Part shown: in pieces, positions 49,515-59,061 of the stretch
Layout: every line of letters begins with the position of its first letter
Numbering within the stretch: the stretch's first letter is position 1
From: JABFXC01 sp045804265
GTDB taxonomy: Bacteria > Gemmatimonadota > Gemmatimonadetes > Gemmatimonadales > Gemmatimonadaceae
Length of the DNA: 64,000 nt
Direction: 5' to 3'
Assembly: GCA_045804265.1 (NCBI GenBank)
Contig: JBJMNK010000039.1
Location: 62,001-126,000 of the forward strand
Notes under the pieces: model-generated
What the model was told of the DNA's origin: nothing
Seen by the model: the letters and a program-made list of their open reading frames with translations, nothing else
The model's database searches: none
Position numbers and translations under genes: made by a program

Positions 49515-51764
49515 TTAGGCAGGCGCGTCAGGTAATGCCCGGGCCCGTCCCGGGGGGCCGTGGTCGCGACGAAGTGTAAGCGTGAAGGTCGAGCCTTCGC
49601 CCTCAGTGCTCTCGACCTCGAGCGCGCCGCCCATCGCGGTGGCGAGCGCGCGCGAAATCGACAGGCCGAGTCCCGCCCCGGCGCGCGGATTCCGGAGCGA
49701 GCGACCGAGCTGCGTGAAGGGGAGGAAGATCGCATCGAGCTTGTCGGCCGGGATGCCGACGCCGGAGTCGGCGACGCTGATGCGCACATGCTCATCGTCG
49801 GCGACAGCCGAGAGGATGACGCGTCCGCCGGCGGGCGTAGCCTTGATCGCGTTGGCGAGCAGGTTCGCCCCGACCTGCACGATGCGGTCGCGGTCACCGC
49901 GCGCGCGAAGCGCGGGGTCGCACTGCTCGTACAGGAAGTGCACCCCTTTGGAGGTGACCTGGGGAATGATCATCGCCTCGAGCGAGCGGAGCGTCTCGTC
50001 GACCGCAACTGGAGCGTCATCCACCTCCAGATGCCCGGCTTCGACGCGCGCGAATGACAGCACGTCCTCGATGAGGAGGAGCAGGTGCTGCTGGTTGCGG
50101 CGGATGCGATCGAGGTCGGCGCGTTGCGCATCGGTGATCGGCCCGCGCAGTCCCATGTCGAGCAGCTCGACATAGCCGCCAATCCCGTTCAGCGGTGTGC
50201 GCAGCTCGTGACTCATCGCGGCGAGGAAGTCACCCTTGGCGCGATTGGCCTGCTCGGCTTCAGTGCGTGCGCGACGCTCCTCCTCGTAGAGGCGTGCGCG
50301 TTCGATCGCCTGCCCGCACTGTTGCGAGAGGACATCGAGAAAGGCGATGTCGTCGGGCGAGAAGGCGTGCTCCTCGGTCCAGTTGAAGCCGAGTGCGCCG
50401 ATGATCCGTCCATCGGCGCGGAGCGGAAACGCGGCCATCGAGCCGCTGCCGTTCTCGCTGCGGAGGTCAACGAGCTGCGGGTATCGCGCCGCCCGCGCGC
50501 TGGCCGACGGCAACAGCACCGGCTCGCCGGTGCGCACGACGTCGCAGAGTGGGAACTGCGTCTCGATCGGGATGAAGCGATAGCGCTCGAGCACCGCCGG
50601 CGGATAACCGGCGGCGCCGACGACCTCCAGCGCGTCCTGCTCGTGATCGAGCAACGCGAGCGCGAAGCGCGGTGCGCCGAGCGGAGGGAGCGCCGAGCGA
50701 ATGATGACGTCGGCAACTTCGCCGGGGGTGATCGCGCCGGAGAGCTCGCCGGTGCCGCGTTGCAGCGCGGCGAGGCGCTCAGCGGTCCGTTCGGCGGCAC
50801 GCCGCGCATCGCGCTCGGAATCGTACAGTCGTGCGCGCTCGAGTGCCTGAGCGCACTGTTGGCCGAACGACTCGAGCAGCGCGCGATCGGCGGCCGTGAA
50901 CTCGCGCCGTTCGGGGAAGCCGAGGATGAAGACGCCTAACGTCGTCCCACTCTGGATCAGCGGCAGCGTCGCCCAGGATTCGGCGGGCGCGACGTCGAGA
51001 AAATCGGTGACGTCGTTGTAGCGGCGAGCCACGGCCGCGCTGTCGCTGAAATAGATGGGAGCGCGCGTCCGTGTCGCCTCGGCGCCTGGTCGATCAGCGC
51101 TGATCGGGATTCGCCGATAGGAGTCGAGCGCCGCGCCGATCACGCCGTGATGCCCCGTGAGGTCGAGCCACTCAGCGTCAGGCGCGAGCAGATAGACGAG
51201 ACCGACGGACGCGCCGAGTGCGCGAACGCTCTCGGCGAGGGTGATGCTCGCGACCTCGTCGGCGGTGAGCGCGCGAGCGAAGGCCGCCGTGACCGACTGA
51301 AGGAGCGTGGTACGGTCGACGGCGTCGCGCAGCGCCAGCTCGGCGGTCATCCGCGCGGTGATGTCGACGTGCGTCAGGACAACATGCGTGACGGTCCCGT
51401 CGACGTCGCGGATCGGATGGAAGTGCGCTTCCGTCCAGATCGTGCGGCCCTTGCCAGTGGCCGAAGCCTCGGCCATCGAATAGCGCACGGGTGGAGTCAT
51501 CACCGCCTCGCCGGCGAAGGCGCGGCGAATGGCGGGAATGATCCCCTGCTTCTCGAGCTGCGGGTCGGTGAGGACGGTGTACCCCGGCGGCACGTCCTCG
51601 AGGCGCGCTCCCCAGAGCGCGGTGAATGCGGCATTGAGCGCGACGGGATGACCGCTCGCGTCATAGAGGACGCTGCTGAACGGCGACTGGTCGAACAGCG
51701 CCTGCGCGAGGCCCGGGGCACTGCTGCCTAACGCTGGCGCCGCGGCACCCTCACTCCGGCTCAA
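49515..51764 (-). CDS. Soluble PAS-GAF-GAF sensor histidine kinase
   Basis: This 749-residue cytoplasmic kinase has a PAS domain (SPFSSVLYDASGHPVALNAAFTALWG), two GAF domains (residues ~150-320 and ~340-500), a HisKA dimerisation domain (AAMSHELRTPLNGIGGYVEL, H~518) and a HATPase domain (VGANLLANAIKATPAGG, VADSGVGIPADKLDAIF, GAGLGLSISRALA). It starts at TTG overlapping the TGA of the upstream kinase gene, so the two are translated together. No response regulator is fused. Its stop lies in a CGTTAGGC copy. Confidence 0.9.
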   Translation of the reverse strand: MSRSEGAAAPALGSSAPGLAQALFDQSPFSSVLYDASGHPVALNAAFTALWGARLEDVPPGYTVLTDPQLEKQGIIPAIRRAFAGEAVMTPPVRYSMAEASATGKGRTIWTEAHFHPIRDVDGTVTHVVLTHVDITARMTAELALRDAVDRTTLLQSVTAAFARALTADEVASITLAESVRALGASVGLVYLLAPDAEWLDLTGHHGVIGAALDSYRRIPISADRPGAEATRTRAPIYFSDSAAVARRYNDVTDFLDVAPAESWATLPLIQSGTTLGVFILGFPERREFTAADRALLESFGQQCAQALERARLYDSERDARRAAERTAERLAALQRGTGELSGAITPGEVADVIIRSALPPLGAPRFALALLDHEQDALEVVGAAGYPPAVLERYRFIPIETQFPLCDVVRTGEPVLLPSASARAARYPQLVDLRSENGSGSMAAFPLRADGRIIGALGFNWTEEHAFSPDDIAFLDVLSQQCGQAIERARLYEEERRARTEAEQANRAKGDFLAAMSHELRTPLNGIGGYVELLDMGLRGPITDAQRADLDRIRRNQQHLLLLIEDVLSFARVEAGHLEVDDAPVAVDETLRSLEAMIIPQVTSKGVHFLYEQCDPALRARGDRDRIVQVGANLLANAIKATPAGGRVILSAVADDEHVRISVADSGVGIPADKLDAIFLPFTQLGRSLRNPRAGAGLGLSISRALATAMGGALEVESTEGEGSTFTLTLRRDHGPPGRARALPDAPA

Positions 51765-53686
51765 GACCGGGGAAGGCGAAGCGCGAACACCGATCCCTTG
51801 CCGAGCGTGCTGTCGACGGTGAGGTCACCGCCCATTGCGCGGGCGAGGTCGCGACTGATCGCGAGACCGAGTCCGGTGCCTTCCTGGCCGGTGGCCGTGC
51901 CGCCGTGCATCGAGCGGCCGAGCTGCACGAACGGTTCGAAGATCGCTTCGAAGCGATCGCCCGGGACGCCGATGCCGGTGTCGGCAACGCAAATCGTGGC
52001 GCTGTCCTCGCTGGCTCTCATCGTGAGGCGCACCGAGCCGCCGGCCGGAGTGAACTTGCTCGCGTTCGAGAGCAGGTTGAGCATGATCTGCTGCAGCTTG
52101 TCGGCATCGGCCCTGACTGCGACGTCCGGCTCGATCGGGACACATTCATACGAGAGCGACTTCGCCCGCAGCTGAGGCGCGACCAGCAACTCGAGGCTGC
52201 AGACCGCGTCGTTGAGCGGAACGGGGCGGATGTCGTAACCGACGTGCCCTGCTTCGAGCTTGGCGAAGTTGAGCACGTCGTTGATCAGGCCGAGGAGGTG
52301 GCGCTGGCTGCGCTGGATCCGCTCGAGCGCCTCTTGCTGCGCTTCGTTGACCGGACCGTGGAGCCCCATCTGCAGGAGTTGTGCGTAGCCGCCGATCGCG
52401 TTGAGGGGAGTGCGCAGCTCGTGACTCATGTGCGCGAGGAATTGTCCCTTCGCGCGGTTCGCGTCCTCGGCAGCGCGACGCTGCTGCTCGGCGATCACGG
52501 TCTTCTCCGCGAGCCCCGCGTTCGCCTCCTGCAGCTCCTCGTTGATGACCTCGAGCTCCTCCCTCGCTGCCTCGACGTCCTCGCGGGCGTTGATCGCCTC
52601 CTGATAGAGCCGCGCCTTGGTGATCGACGTCGCTGAACGCCGCGCGAGCTCCTGCGCGAGCGTGACATCGGCATGTGTGTAGTGGCGCCCACTCTCCGCG
52701 GCGACGAGCGTCATCACGCCGATGACGTGACCCTGCGTCAGGAGCGGGACGTAGATCACGCCGCGAATCCCCAGGTCGCGCGTGATGCGCAGATGATCCT
52801 CGTCGCGCGCCGCGGCGACGAGCATCTCGTCGGTGATCTCGTTGTACAGCTCCGGGCGCCCCGTGCGGAGCACGTTTCCAAGGCCCATCGGCTCGCGGAG
52901 ATCGGGGGGGTAACGCTCGTTCAACTCGTGCGCCCAGGCGACTTTCTTCGGATCGACGTGCGCGACCGCGATGCGCTTGACCCGATCCGGCCCGTCAGCG
53001 AGATCGACCGCGCACCAGTCGGCCAGTCGCGGAACGATGAGCTGTGCGACCGACTGCACCGTCTTCTGGTAATCGAGCGACGACGAGAGGATTTCGCTCG
53101 CACGCGTCAGGTAGTGAATCGTTTCCTCAGCGTGCTTCTTGTCGGTGGTGTCCTTCCACAGTGTGGCGACACCACCGCCTGGCAGCGGGTAGCAGCGGAT
53201 CTCGGACCAGTTGCCGCCGCGCTCGTAGTAATCCTCGAACACCACCGGCTCGCCAGTCTCGCAGGCGCGCCGCATCTGCCGTTCGAAGTTCGTGCCGACG
53301 ATGTCGGGGTACAGATCCCAGAGCACCTGCCCGATGAGCGACGGGCCGCCGCGGCCGGCGCGCTCGAAGATCTTCGCCGCGGCGTCGTTGACATAGAGGA
53401 AACGCCAAGCCTCATCGTGCACGACGAACGGGTCGGCGATGGCGGCGAGGATGCCGCTGACGAACTGCTCGGCGGCATGCAGGCGATCGTTCGCCTGCTG
53501 CAGCTCCTCGTTCATCGTCTGGAGCTCCTCGGCCTGCTGCTCGAGCTCCGCCTGCTGCGATTCCATTTCCGCCGCCTGGTCCTGCACTGCCTGCGCCTGC
53601 AGTTCCATTTCGGCCGTCTGCCGGGCCAATCGGTCGCGCGCCTCGATGGCGTCGCGGAGCAGCTTGTCGGTATCTCGATCCGTCAC
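51761..53686 (-). CDS. Soluble coiled-coil PAS-GAF sensor histidine kinase
   Basis: This 641-residue kinase begins with a long Gln/Glu-rich coiled coil (AEMELQAQAVQDQAAEMESQQAELEQQAEELQ), then a PAS domain (AAIADPFVVHDEAWRFLYVND), a GAF domain, a second coiled coil, HisKA (LAHMSHELRTPLNAIGGYAQL, H~421) and HATPase (LNLLSNASKFTPAGG, VADTGIGVPGDRFE, GTGLGLAISRDLA). The next gene, another kinase of the same style, starts in its stop codon. The pair is divergent from an OmpR-type regulator and its membrane kinase. Confidence 0.9.
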   Translation of the reverse strand: MTDRDTDKLLRDAIEARDRLARQTAEMELQAQAVQDQAAEMESQQAELEQQAEELQTMNEELQQANDRLHAAEQFVSGILAAIADPFVVHDEAWRFLYVNDAAAKIFERAGRGGPSLIGQVLWDLYPDIVGTNFERQMRRACETGEPVVFEDYYERGGNWSEIRCYPLPGGGVATLWKDTTDKKHAEETIHYLTRASEILSSSLDYQKTVQSVAQLIVPRLADWCAVDLADGPDRVKRIAVAHVDPKKVAWAHELNERYPPDLREPMGLGNVLRTGRPELYNEITDEMLVAAARDEDHLRITRDLGIRGVIYVPLLTQGHVIGVMTLVAAESGRHYTHADVTLAQELARRSATSITKARLYQEAINAREDVEAAREELEVINEELQEANAGLAEKTVIAEQQRRAAEDANRAKGQFLAHMSHELRTPLNAIGGYAQLLQMGLHGPVNEAQQEALERIQRSQRHLLGLINDVLNFAKLEAGHVGYDIRPVPLNDAVCSLELLVAPQLRAKSLSYECVPIEPDVAVRADADKLQQIMLNLLSNASKFTPAGGSVRLTMRASEDSATICVADTGIGVPGDRFEAIFEPFVQLGRSMHGGTATGQEGTGLGLAISRDLARAMGGDLTVDSTLGKGSVFALRLPRS

Positions 53687-53926
53687 GGGAATCTGGGCTG
53701 ACGTGCTGCCGATCGGGCTAGCGAAACTGCTGCGAGGAGCGCGCGGGCGCCATAGGCTCGTCGCCGGGGGTGGTGTGCCTCAGGCCGGAATCTCTTACAG
53801 ATTACCTACTCAGCGGGGAGTCGCGCGCGCCACGGTCCGGGTGATCTTAGTGATCCCATGCAACCGGCGAGCGGGCGCCGCGCACGGGAAAAAAGTGCGG
53901 GGACGGCACTTCACGAGAGGAGCAGG

Positions 53927-54616
53927 ATGACACGCATTCTCATCGTCGAGGACAACGAGGATCTCGCCTTCGGCCTTCGGCGCACGCTCGAGGACGAGGG
54001 CTACGCGGTCGAAGTCGCGTCCGATGGACTGCGCGGCTCACAGCGGGCGCGCGACGAAAAGCCCGACCTCGTGATCCTCGACCTCATGCTGCCCGGGATG
54101 GACGGGTATCGCACGCTCGAGTCGATCCGCGGCGCAGGGCTGCAGATGCCGGTGATCATCCTGACCGCGCGCGGGGAGGAAGCGGACAAGGTACACGGCT
54201 TCCGTGTCGGCGCCGACGACTACGTCACCAAGCCGTTCGGACTTTCGGAGCTGCTCGCGCGCGTCTCGGCGCAGCTCCGCCGGTCGCGGCTCCCCGGCGG
54301 GAGCGGCGCGACGTCGGAGCGATACAGCTTCAGCGACGTCGAGATCACGCCGAGCGCACGGGTGGTGACGAAGGGTGGAGAGCGCGTCGCGCTGACGCCA
54401 CGCGAGTACGACCTGCTGCTCGCGCTGGTGCAGCGTCCCGGCGTGGTGCTCTCGCGAGTAACGCTGCTGCGTGAGGTGTGGGGTCACCAGGCCGACGTGA
54501 TGACGCGAACGGTGGACATCCACATGGGTGAGCTGCGCAAGAAGCTCGAGGACATCGCCGCCGAGCCCCGTCACTTCATGACGGTGTGGAAGGCAGGCTA
54601 TCGCTTCGATCCGTGA
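53927..54616 (+). CDS. OmpR/PhoB-family response regulator
   Basis: This 229-residue regulator has a receiver domain with the acidic pocket (VEDNED), phospho-acceptor D52 (LVILDLMLPGMDG) and K~103 (VTKPFGLSELLARV). A winged-helix output domain follows (VALTPREYDLLLALVQRPGVVLSRVTLLREVWG, RTVDIHMGELRKKLE, VWKAGYRFDP). AGGAGCAGG precedes ATG 53927. It is cotranscribed with the membrane kinase 22 bp downstream and faces the two soluble kinases, which may also signal to it. Confidence 0.95.
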   Translation: MTRILIVEDNEDLAFGLRRTLEDEGYAVEVASDGLRGSQRARDEKPDLVILDLMLPGMDGYRTLESIRGAGLQMPVIILTARGEEADKVHGFRVGADDYVTKPFGLSELLARVSAQLRRSRLPGGSGATSERYSFSDVEITPSARVVTKGGERVALTPREYDLLLALVQRPGVVLSRVTLLREVWGHQADVMTRTVDIHMGELRKKLEDIAAEPRHFMTVWKAGYRFDP

Positions 54617-54638
54617 TCGACCTGATACAAGTGGTGGC

Positions 54639-56333
54639 GTGTTGAAACCCTGGGCCCGCATCTCGTCGCGGTTCACGTGGACCATGCTCGTGCTCGTTGC
54701 GGCGGCGTGGGTCGTCTGGCGGGTGACGTACGTGCACACATCGAGCGTCGCCGAGATCAGGTCGATCCTCGAGATCTCGCTCACGACGACGCGGAGCGAG
54801 ACCGGCGCGTGGGCCGGCGCCCAGCGCGACCGGGTGGCGATGGCCGCACAGCTCGCGCGCGGGCGGGAGCTGTCGACCAGCGACGCGCGGCGTGACCTGG
54901 TCGCGCTCCTCGATGCGATGGTCGATGGGCTGCGCACGCATGGTGTTGACGCGATGTCGGAAGCAACCGACGAGGCGGGTGCGGTGATCGCGACCGCGGG
55001 CGACGGCATCGCACTGCCGCAGCCGGTGGAGTGGAGCTTTCCGGGCAACCGCGACGTCAACGGCAACGTGCGCTGCGGAGACAAGACATGCGTCGTGCTG
55101 CGGGAGCCGACGATGTTCGGCGCGCGGACCGGGTGGATCGTGCTCTGGATCCCGGTCACCGACGAGACCTTCCGCGGGCTCAACCCGGCAGCGCGCTCGA
55201 ACCTGAGCGGCCGGACCTCGCTCGTCGCGCGGATCGGCGATTCGGTCGCCGTGCTCGCGAGCCGCAGCAACTCGGGGAAGACCGTCAGGCGGATGCTGCC
55301 GTGGGCGGGGATTCCCGACTACGTCCGTACAGCGTTAGGCGGCGGCGCCTCGAGCGGGCAGGGGCGCGGGCTGTTCGGCGTGGACGTGATCTACGCTGCG
55401 TCGCCGGTGAGGGGGATGCCGTGGGCGGTGGTCCGGGAGCTGGACAGCGCGGAGATCATGCACACGGTGAATATCGCGCTGCTGATCGAGGAGTCACTGC
55501 TGCTCGCGCTCTTCTTCTCGCTCGCCTTCCTCGTGCAGAACCGAGTGCGAGTGGTCCGGGCGCGACGCACGAGCGAGCTGACGCAGCTGCGCGCCGACTT
55601 CGTCTCGAGCGTCTCGCACGAGCTGCGGACGCCGCTGGCGCAGATCCGCATGTTCGCCGAGCTGCTGCGGAAGGGCTCGATGCGGACGCCGCAGGACGCG
55701 GATCGCGCGCTCCGGATCATAGAAAAGGAAGCGAGCCGCCTGACGATCCTCGTCGACAACATCCTCAACTACACGCGGCTGCGGAAGCGCGCCGAGCGCG
55801 TGTCGTCGATTCCCACCCACGTCACCGGCGCCGTCAGGCAGACGATCGAATCGTTCGCGCCGCTTTCAGCGGAGCGCGGGGTTCACATCCTCCCCGAGAT
55901 CGAGCCGGACCTCTGGGCGACGGTCGATTCCCTCGGGCTGCGGCAGGTGCTGCTCAACTTCCTCGAGAACGCCGTCAAGTACGGACCGCACGGCCAGACG
56001 GTCACGGTCGGGGCAAAGCGGGTCGATGACATCGTGCGCATCTGGGTGGACGACGAGGGTCCCGGTGTGCCCGAGGCGGAGCGTGAGGCAGTCTGGCGTG
56101 CGTTCTATCGGCGTCAGGCGTCGATCGCCGCCGGCGCCACGGGGGCCGGGATCGGGCTCGCCGTCGTTCGCGAGCTGGTGCTGCAGAGCGGTGGCTCGGT
56201 GCAGGTGACCGACGCGCCTAACGGCGGGGCACGGTTCATCGCCGATCTCCCGCGGGCGGAGACGCCGGACAATGCGGACGAGCTGATGGTGACGGGGGAG
56301 AGGCCGGTGCCGGTGTCGACGCGGGCGGGCTAA
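54639..56333 (+). CDS. Membrane sensor histidine kinase, partner of the OmpR-type regulator
   Basis: This 564-residue kinase has transmembrane helices near residues 12-30 (FTWTMLVLVAAAWVVWRV) and 270-300 (LIEESLLLALFFSLAFLV) bounding a large periplasmic sensor with a possible cysteine pair (RCGDKTC). HisKA follows (SSVSHELRTPLAQIRMF, H327), then HATPase (LLNFLENAVKYGPHGQ, VDDEGPGVPEAE, GAGIGLAVVREL). Translation starts at GTG 54639. With the regulator before it, this is a classical two-component pair; the stimulus is unknown. Confidence 0.93.
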   Translation: MLKPWARISSRFTWTMLVLVAAAWVVWRVTYVHTSSVAEIRSILEISLTTTRSETGAWAGAQRDRVAMAAQLARGRELSTSDARRDLVALLDAMVDGLRTHGVDAMSEATDEAGAVIATAGDGIALPQPVEWSFPGNRDVNGNVRCGDKTCVVLREPTMFGARTGWIVLWIPVTDETFRGLNPAARSNLSGRTSLVARIGDSVAVLASRSNSGKTVRRMLPWAGIPDYVRTALGGGASSGQGRGLFGVDVIYAASPVRGMPWAVVRELDSAEIMHTVNIALLIEESLLLALFFSLAFLVQNRVRVVRARRTSELTQLRADFVSSVSHELRTPLAQIRMFAELLRKGSMRTPQDADRALRIIEKEASRLTILVDNILNYTRLRKRAERVSSIPTHVTGAVRQTIESFAPLSAERGVHILPEIEPDLWATVDSLGLRQVLLNFLENAVKYGPHGQTVTVGAKRVDDIVRIWVDDEGPGVPEAEREAVWRAFYRRQASIAAGATGAGIGLAVVRELVLQSGGSVQVTDAPNGGARFIADLPRAETPDNADELMVTGERPVPVSTRAG

Positions 56334-56358
56334 CGCAGTTCAACTGCTGGCGATAATC

Positions 56359-56453
56359 GGTAAGCGTTAAGCAGTGAGCGGACGGCGCCCCAGCGATGTT
56401 CACGCAGTCCGCTGCCTGCTTGCAGCTTATCGCTTAGAGCTTATCGCGTACAG
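56359..56453. repeat. REP-like intergenic palindromic element, copy 2
   Basis: It shares GGTAAGC, GAGCGGACGGCG, GTCCGCT and GCTTATCGCTTA with the element at 46234-46315 in the same order, but the central hairpin is less perfect. Like copy 1 it fills the gap between two convergent genes and ends within a few bases of the minus-strand gene's stop. Confidence 0.55.
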
Positions 56454-56455
56454 CC

Positions 56456-57223
56456 TCACTTCTCGTACAGCGTCTCCGGCTCGGCGGCGGCGAGGGCGAC
56501 GAGGAAGGCGGCGATCTTTGCGGTGACCGCGTCGGCGAACTTCGCGCCCTTCGCGGCGGCCGAATCCTTCGGGTTGCCGACGCCGGTGTCGGCGGTGACG
56601 CGGGTCCACTCGCGCTGCGCCCAGACCCAGCGCTCCCTCAGCCCTGGTACGGAGAACTTCCGCTCTTTCCCGTCGCCGGCCGTGCCTAACGGCCGGACCA
56701 GCGCCGGCGTGAAGTGGAGCAGGATGCTCGTCTCGAGCTCACCGGCATGGTCGCCCGGCTCGGTGAAGTACGGCTTCGCGTCCACGACCTGCCACCAGTT
56801 CACGGTGCAGAGGAACACGGTCGTCCGCGGCTGCAGCTCGCGGATCATCTGCTTGAAGTCGTTCCCACCGTGCGAGTTGAAGATCACGAGCTTGCGCGCA
56901 CCCGCACGTTCGACCACCTCGACGACATCGCGCAGCACCGCGGCCTGGGTGCTCGGGTTCATGTTCATGCAGAAGCGAACGTCGAGCTGGCCGGTGTTCA
57001 CGCCGAACGGGATCGTCGGCAGCACCATCACCTTCGCGCCCCCCTCCCAGGCGCGCCGCGCCGACTCGGCGGCGAGGACATCGCACTCGATGACGTCGGT
57101 CGAGTAGGGCAGGTGGAGGTTGTGCGCCTCCGTCGCGCCCCATGGGAGGATGGCGACGTCGTAGACAGTGTCGCGGACGTCGCCCCAGTAGGACTCAGCG
57201 AGGATGTACGGACGCGCGCTCAT
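56456..57223 (-). CDS. Creatininase-family amidohydrolase
   Basis: This 255-residue protein of the creatininase/FAPy-deformylase fold has metal-binding signatures LPWGATEAHNLHLPYSTDVIE, IFNSHGGNDFKQMIREL and GDHAGELETSILLHF, which hold the expected Glu, His and Asp ligands. Members hydrolyse creatinine, mycofactocin peptide or pyrimidine/flavin intermediates, so the substrate cannot be set from sequence. The small membrane protein gene upstream is 39 bp away on the same strand. Confidence 0.9.
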   Translation of the reverse strand: MSARPYILAESYWGDVRDTVYDVAILPWGATEAHNLHLPYSTDVIECDVLAAESARRAWEGGAKVMVLPTIPFGVNTGQLDVRFCMNMNPSTQAAVLRDVVEVVERAGARKLVIFNSHGGNDFKQMIRELQPRTTVFLCTVNWWQVVDAKPYFTEPGDHAGELETSILLHFTPALVRPLGTAGDGKERKFSVPGLRERWVWAQREWTRVTADTGVGNPKDSAAAKGAKFADAVTAKIAAFLVALAAAEPETLYEK

Positions 57224-57262
57224 GTGGCGCGGTGCTCGATGACACGCTTCATGGTACGCCCC

Positions 57263-57676
57263 TCAGGCGGCCGCGCTGGCGAGGGTCACAGGCCGCGCTG
57301 ACATCTGCCGCTCGGCGATTCGCCCGCCGACCCAGGCCGCGGGCATCGCGGCGAGTATCGCGACGATGTGGTACCACGCCGGATACAACGACCACATCAT
57401 CGACGAAGCGACGACGTTCAACACGAGGCCCATCGCGCCGAGGATGAGCGCGTGCAGCATCGGACGCCGCCTGGCGATGCGGGCGCAGAGGTAGCAGCCG
57501 AACGCCGCGTAGATGAAGACGTAGATCTCCGTGAGGGCGAGTACAGTCGTGTCAGTCGCCCCGCCGTTCGCCGCGAACCGGCCGGGAAACAAGGAGTGCA
57601 TCAGTAAATCGGTCGGTCCAACCAGGCAGAAGATCACGACGAAGCCGACTATGATGGCAAGCACGCTGCGAAGCAT
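57263..57676 (-). CDS. Small four-helix membrane protein
   Basis: This 137-residue integral membrane protein has four hydrophobic helices (VLAIIVGFVVIFCLVGPTDLL, VLALTEIYVFIYAAFGCYLCARIA, HALILGAMGLVLNVVASSMMWSL, WYHIVAILAAMPAAWVGGRIAE). AGGAGAG lies upstream of the ATG. No family or substrate recognised. It may form an operon with the creatininase-family gene. Confidence 0.78.
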   Translation of the reverse strand: MLRSVLAIIVGFVVIFCLVGPTDLLMHSLFPGRFAANGGATDTTVLALTEIYVFIYAAFGCYLCARIARRRPMLHALILGAMGLVLNVVASSMMWSLYPAWYHIVAILAAMPAAWVGGRIAERQMSARPVTLASAAA

Positions 57677-57806
57677 CGAGCTCTCCTTTCGGGGGGATGC
57701 TGAAACTGAGACCGTCAGCTGACCGGCGCAAGCTCACGGTCGGGACGCGCGCGCCTGATCACGCGGCGAGCGCGCCGGCTGTATCTTTCGAGCGACCCGC
57801 CACCCG

Positions 57807-58964
57807 ATGACAGTGCCGACAGTCCTTCCCACCGAGATCACCGACCCGACCAACGCACGCATCCTCGCGATCTCCGAGGATCAAATTGCCGGGTTCCTCC
57901 CCGATCCGTTCGCCGAGATCGCGCGGCTCGCCGCAGTGCCCGAAGAGACGGTGCACGAGCGTATCAGGGCGATGCTGGAAGCGCGCACCGTCAGGCGCGT
58001 CCGGCAGACGCTGATGGCCACCAACCTCGCACCGGGCGCGCTGATCGCGTGGAAAGTGCCGCCGGACAAGCTCGAGGCGGCGTTCGAATACATGTCGAAG
58101 CACGACCCGTTCTCCGGCCATGTCGTCATCCGCTCGACCGACGGCGAGACACGCGGCTCGGTGTACCGGCTGTGGACGACGCTCAAGGTCCCGGTCGGGT
58201 TCTCGATGCGGAAGCACTGCGAGTTCCTCGCGAAGACGGTCGGCGCCGAGGCGTACCGGATCATGCCGGCGAAGCGGCTGTTCGCGTTAGGCGTCGGGCA
58301 CGTGAGGCGGAAGGGAATGGAGCCCGGGGCGAAGACCGCCGAGCCCGGGCGGGTGATGGACACCAACATCGTCGAGCTCTCGCCGCTCGACTGGCGGGTA
58401 CTCACCGCACTCAAGCGCGAGCTGGCGCCGAATGAGATCGGCCCCGAACCCTGGCGCGCACGCGCAGTCGAAGCCGGCGTCTCGTACGACGAGTTCCTCC
58501 GCGTGGCGCGATCGCTCGCCGAACGCGGCGTGATCGGGCGCTTCTCGACCTTCCTCGAGCACGTGAAGCCGAGCAGCGAAGGCACGCGCGTGACGCGCTA
58601 CAACGCGCTCTTTCACTGGCGCGTTCCGCCCGGGCGCGAGATCGAGGCGGGACGCGAGGTCGGGCGGCATCACATCCTCACGCACGCCTACTGGCGCGAG
58701 GGTGGCGACGAGTTCGCCAACGTCAACATCATGGCGGTGGCGCATGGCACCGAGAAGTCGAGCGTGCTCGCGCACAAGGCGGCGATCGACGCGCACCTCG
58801 AGTCGGTCGGGATCCCGGTGTCGTACACGAACGTGTTCTGGGGGGGACGGAGCGAGATCAAGCCGTCGGAGATCGCGCCAGCGGAATACGAAGCCTGGTG
58901 CCGGAGCGTCGGCCTCGACCCTGAAGCGATGCGCGCCGCCGCCGACGATCCGCGCACGGCGTAG
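57807..58964 (+). CDS. Fused siroheme-decarboxylase-like protein (AhbA-AhbB / NirDL type)
   Basis: This 385-residue protein is built of two similar halves, each with an AsnC/Lrp-type winged helix (FLPDPFAEIARLAAVPEETVHERIRAML; PWRARAVEAGVSYDEFLRVARSLAERGVIGRFS) followed by a ferredoxin-like domain (ALIAWKVPPDKLEAAFEYM; RYNALFHWRVPPGREIEAG). This matches siroheme decarboxylase subunits of the heme d1 or alternative heme pathway, normally AhbA and AhbB. The histidine-bearing segment in the second half (HHILTHAYWREGGDEFANVNIMAVAHG) resembles the AhbB HxYxR region; the first half (SGHVVIRSTDGETRGSVYR) is more diverged. No other tetrapyrrole gene is near. Confidence 0.72.
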   Translation: MTVPTVLPTEITDPTNARILAISEDQIAGFLPDPFAEIARLAAVPEETVHERIRAMLEARTVRRVRQTLMATNLAPGALIAWKVPPDKLEAAFEYMSKHDPFSGHVVIRSTDGETRGSVYRLWTTLKVPVGFSMRKHCEFLAKTVGAEAYRIMPAKRLFALGVGHVRRKGMEPGAKTAEPGRVMDTNIVELSPLDWRVLTALKRELAPNEIGPEPWRARAVEAGVSYDEFLRVARSLAERGVIGRFSTFLEHVKPSSEGTRVTRYNALFHWRVPPGREIEAGREVGRHHILTHAYWREGGDEFANVNIMAVAHGTEKSSVLAHKAAIDAHLESVGIPVSYTNVFWGGRSEIKPSEIAPAEYEAWCRSVGLDPEAMRAAADDPRTA

Positions 58965-59061
58965 CATCGAAGCGGCGGTTGCGCGCGCGGCGCGCGACCC
59001 GTTAGCGTGAATGTGCAGCACGCAGTAACAAGTTCGCAGCAGGAAGTAGGCAGTACAGTGG

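Noticed and set aside
59015..59061. AGCAGC/AGTAGG-type short repeats before the TPP riboswitch as a tandem repeat
   Set aside because: The units are irregular and too few to call a repeat; I note only that this leader segment looks low in complexity.
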